Below, piece after piece: positions 62,728 through 64,000 of a stretch of 64,000 nucleotides of DNA; positions within the stretch are counted from its first letter, which is position 1; each line of letters starts with the position of its first letter. The notes beneath the pieces are model-generated. The model searched no databases. It was given only the letters and a program-made list of their open reading frames with translations, and had not been told where the DNA came from. Source of the DNA: Flexilinea flocculi (GTDB taxonomy: Bacteria; Chloroflexota; Anaerolineae; Anaerolineales; Anaerolineaceae); contig NZ_DF968181.1 of assembly GCF_001192795.1 (NCBI RefSeq), positions 213,603 through 277,602 of the forward strand, written 5' to 3'. A program made the position numbers and the translations under genes.

Positions 62728-63942
62728 TTACTTTGAAGTAACAATGCTCTCAAGATCGCTTTGAAGCTTAGTCAATACATCTACGGGATTATTATCTGAC
62801 GTTGCGATTTCTGATAAAGCTGCCTGAAGAGCAGGCATTAATTCAGATGCACCAGGATTCAGAGGATTGTACTTAGCCTTAAGCATTGATTCTGAAGCGG
62901 CTGCCATGAATGGGAATTTACTAGCAACTTCTGGGTCTGCAGCGGTAGAAGCAAGCGCAGAAGTTTGAGAATTGAGAAGAGCCATAGCTTTATCTTGTTC
63001 AGGCGCGATCATCCAATTGATAAAGTCAAAAGCAGCTTCTTTATTCTCACTGTTGGCGGCAACACCAAATGACCATACACCAGCAAGTCCAACCAGGTCA
63101 TTCCTCGGTGGAATTGGAGAATATACAACTGTATCAACGATTCTGGAACGATCAGGATTTAAATCAAGGAAGTTCGTATCTGAAATAGTGATGCCAAAAG
63201 GTGCAATACCAGTTCTAACCGCGTCAGCAGCTTCTTCATTGAGCCAAGTAGTGGCACCGTCTACTGAATATTTGCAAAGGTCATCCCAAATCTTTGAAGC
63301 ATAAAGTACAGGCTCGCTTGTTAAGGCAAGATTGCCATCAGCATCGAAATAGTCTCCGCCTGCCCCGAATAAAATTGTAGAGAAAACATCAGCAGCAGCT
63401 TGTCCCTGACCAGCTGGAATTGAAATGCCAGATCCTTTTTCTTTATAGAATTTTGCAAGAGCTACCATCTCTTCTGGAGTCTGAGGAATAGACATTCCAT
63501 CTTTCTCAAGCTGAGCGCCATCATAAACCATGATATAGGTATGCGTCATTGCCGGAAGACCATAGGTTTTTCCATCCGCTTGGTTAACCTCAACAAAAGA
63601 AGGACTAAATGTACTGATATCTAAACCGGATTTTTCGATATATTCATCAAGCGGAGCAAGCCAACCATTCCGAATGTAGTCCTCTGCCCATATTTCCTGG
63701 AAGTAGATCACATCATAATCACCAGTCGTTGAAAAACTCTGGATCTGTTTTTGTCGTAAGTTTTCATAGCCGATATCATCAATGACGACATTGGCCGCAT
63801 TGTAATTTTCTGCAACAAATTTCATATCATCGGCATGGTCACCAGCCCATCGGGAAACTACAATCTTTTCGTCATCAGCGAATGTCGGGACTGCTGAAAG
63901 GAGCAGACCTAATACCAACAATAATACTACCATTTTTTTCAT
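62728..63942 (-). CDS. Sugar ABC transporter extracellular binding protein (family 1)
   Basis: 404 residues. The signal peptide MKKMVVLLLVLGLLLSAVPTFA ends near DDEKIVV; no lipobox Cys is seen. The mature part has the family-1 order: KIVVSRWAGDHADDMKFVAENYN, DVIYFQEIWAEDYIRNGWLAPLDEYIE, YGLPAMTHTYIMVYD, then GVWSFGVAANSENKEAAFDFINWM. It binds the oligosaccharide imported by the two permeases. The frame is open to 63993, but ATG 63942 has AGGAG seven bases upstream. A short hairpin (ACCGG...CCGGT, 63970-63984) lies in its leader. Confidence 0.92.
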   Translation of the reverse strand: MKKMVVLLLVLGLLLSAVPTFADDEKIVVSRWAGDHADDMKFVAENYNAANVVIDDIGYENLRQKQIQSFSTTGDYDVIYFQEIWAEDYIRNGWLAPLDEYIEKSGLDISTFSPSFVEVNQADGKTYGLPAMTHTYIMVYDGAQLEKDGMSIPQTPEEMVALAKFYKEKGSGISIPAGQGQAAADVFSTILFGAGGDYFDADGNLALTSEPVLYASKIWDDLCKYSVDGATTWLNEEAADAVRTGIAPFGITISDTNFLDLNPDRSRIVDTVVYSPIPPRNDLVGLAGVWSFGVAANSENKEAAFDFINWMIAPEQDKAMALLNSQTSALASTAADPEVASKFPFMAAASESMLKAKYNPLNPGASELMPALQAALSEIATSDNNPVDVLTKLQSDLESIVTSK

Positions 63943-64000
63943 AATATTTCTCCTTGAAAAATCTTTTACCGGCGAGGCCGGTTTAAAACACAAGATCTAC

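Noticed and set aside
1..64000. tRNA, rRNA and known riboswitches
   Set aside because: I looked for cloverleaf and conserved rRNA or riboswitch motifs in the spacers and found none that I could support by eye.

Overview
The window looks like the chromosome of an AT-rich, carbohydrate-fermenting, Gram-positive-like anaerobe. An Anaerolineae-type Chloroflexota is my best guess and a clostridial lineage is the alternative. The basis is no outer-membrane genes, a pilus-like cluster without a secretin, several diguanylate cyclase and sugar ABC systems, Shine-Dalgarno-led starts and many TTG starts. This assignment is inference; no rRNA or other marker gene is present.

Layout. 1-9.1 kb: a hybrid histidine kinase cut by the window edge, a membrane GGDEF-EAL protein, an S33-like hydrolase and small proteins. 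9.3-17.8 kb: a ribose-type ABC transporter (binding protein, double ATPase, two permeases), a cupin-like protein, DhaK, DhaL and a LacI regulator, probably one locus for uptake and phosphorylation of a short ketose or sugar alcohol. 18.3-27 kb: a second GGDEF-EAL protein, a cupin, a class II aldolase, a secreted sulfatase-fold protein that lacks every recognisable catalytic residue, and a BTAD regulator with two small 'TWQG' proteins. 27.6-33.4 kb: a transglutaminase-like protein and a compact pilus/secretion cluster (GspF-like, four small membrane or pseudopilin-like proteins, PilT, HEAT protein). 33.8-39.4 kb: a GT2 glycosyltransferase, a secreted protein, and two ICMT-like methyltransferases flanking an unusual shikimate-dehydrogenase homologue.

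40.1-50.6 kb is an accessory island. It holds a small protein, a TraD/VirD4-like ATPase, a second TraD-like protein without a P-loop, and a YegL/YegK/YegI-like (TerY-P) triad of vWA protein, PP2C phosphatase and protein kinase. These are followed by a frameshifted IS66 element, a decayed PD40 propeller gene, a Syd-family immunity protein with an HNH toxin-like partner, and a six-repeat CRISPR array without cas genes in view. 50.8-54.2 kb: radical SAM/B12, SPFH and RRM proteins. 54.7-63.9 kb: a minus-strand operon for xylan-type oligosaccharides (binding protein, two permeases, a DUF6259-like putative glycosidase, GH43, GH3). A 66-bp remnant of another permease sits in front of GH43.

A striking feature of the core regions is a family of about 120-bp intergenic elements. 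Their ends are conserved and mutually inverted (CGAAATATGG ... CCATATTTCG). They enclose a near-perfect hairpin whose arms differ from copy to copy. I count about 18 hairpin copies and about ten short, half or solo forms. None lies in the 40.1-52.3 kb accessory segment, which supports its recent arrival.
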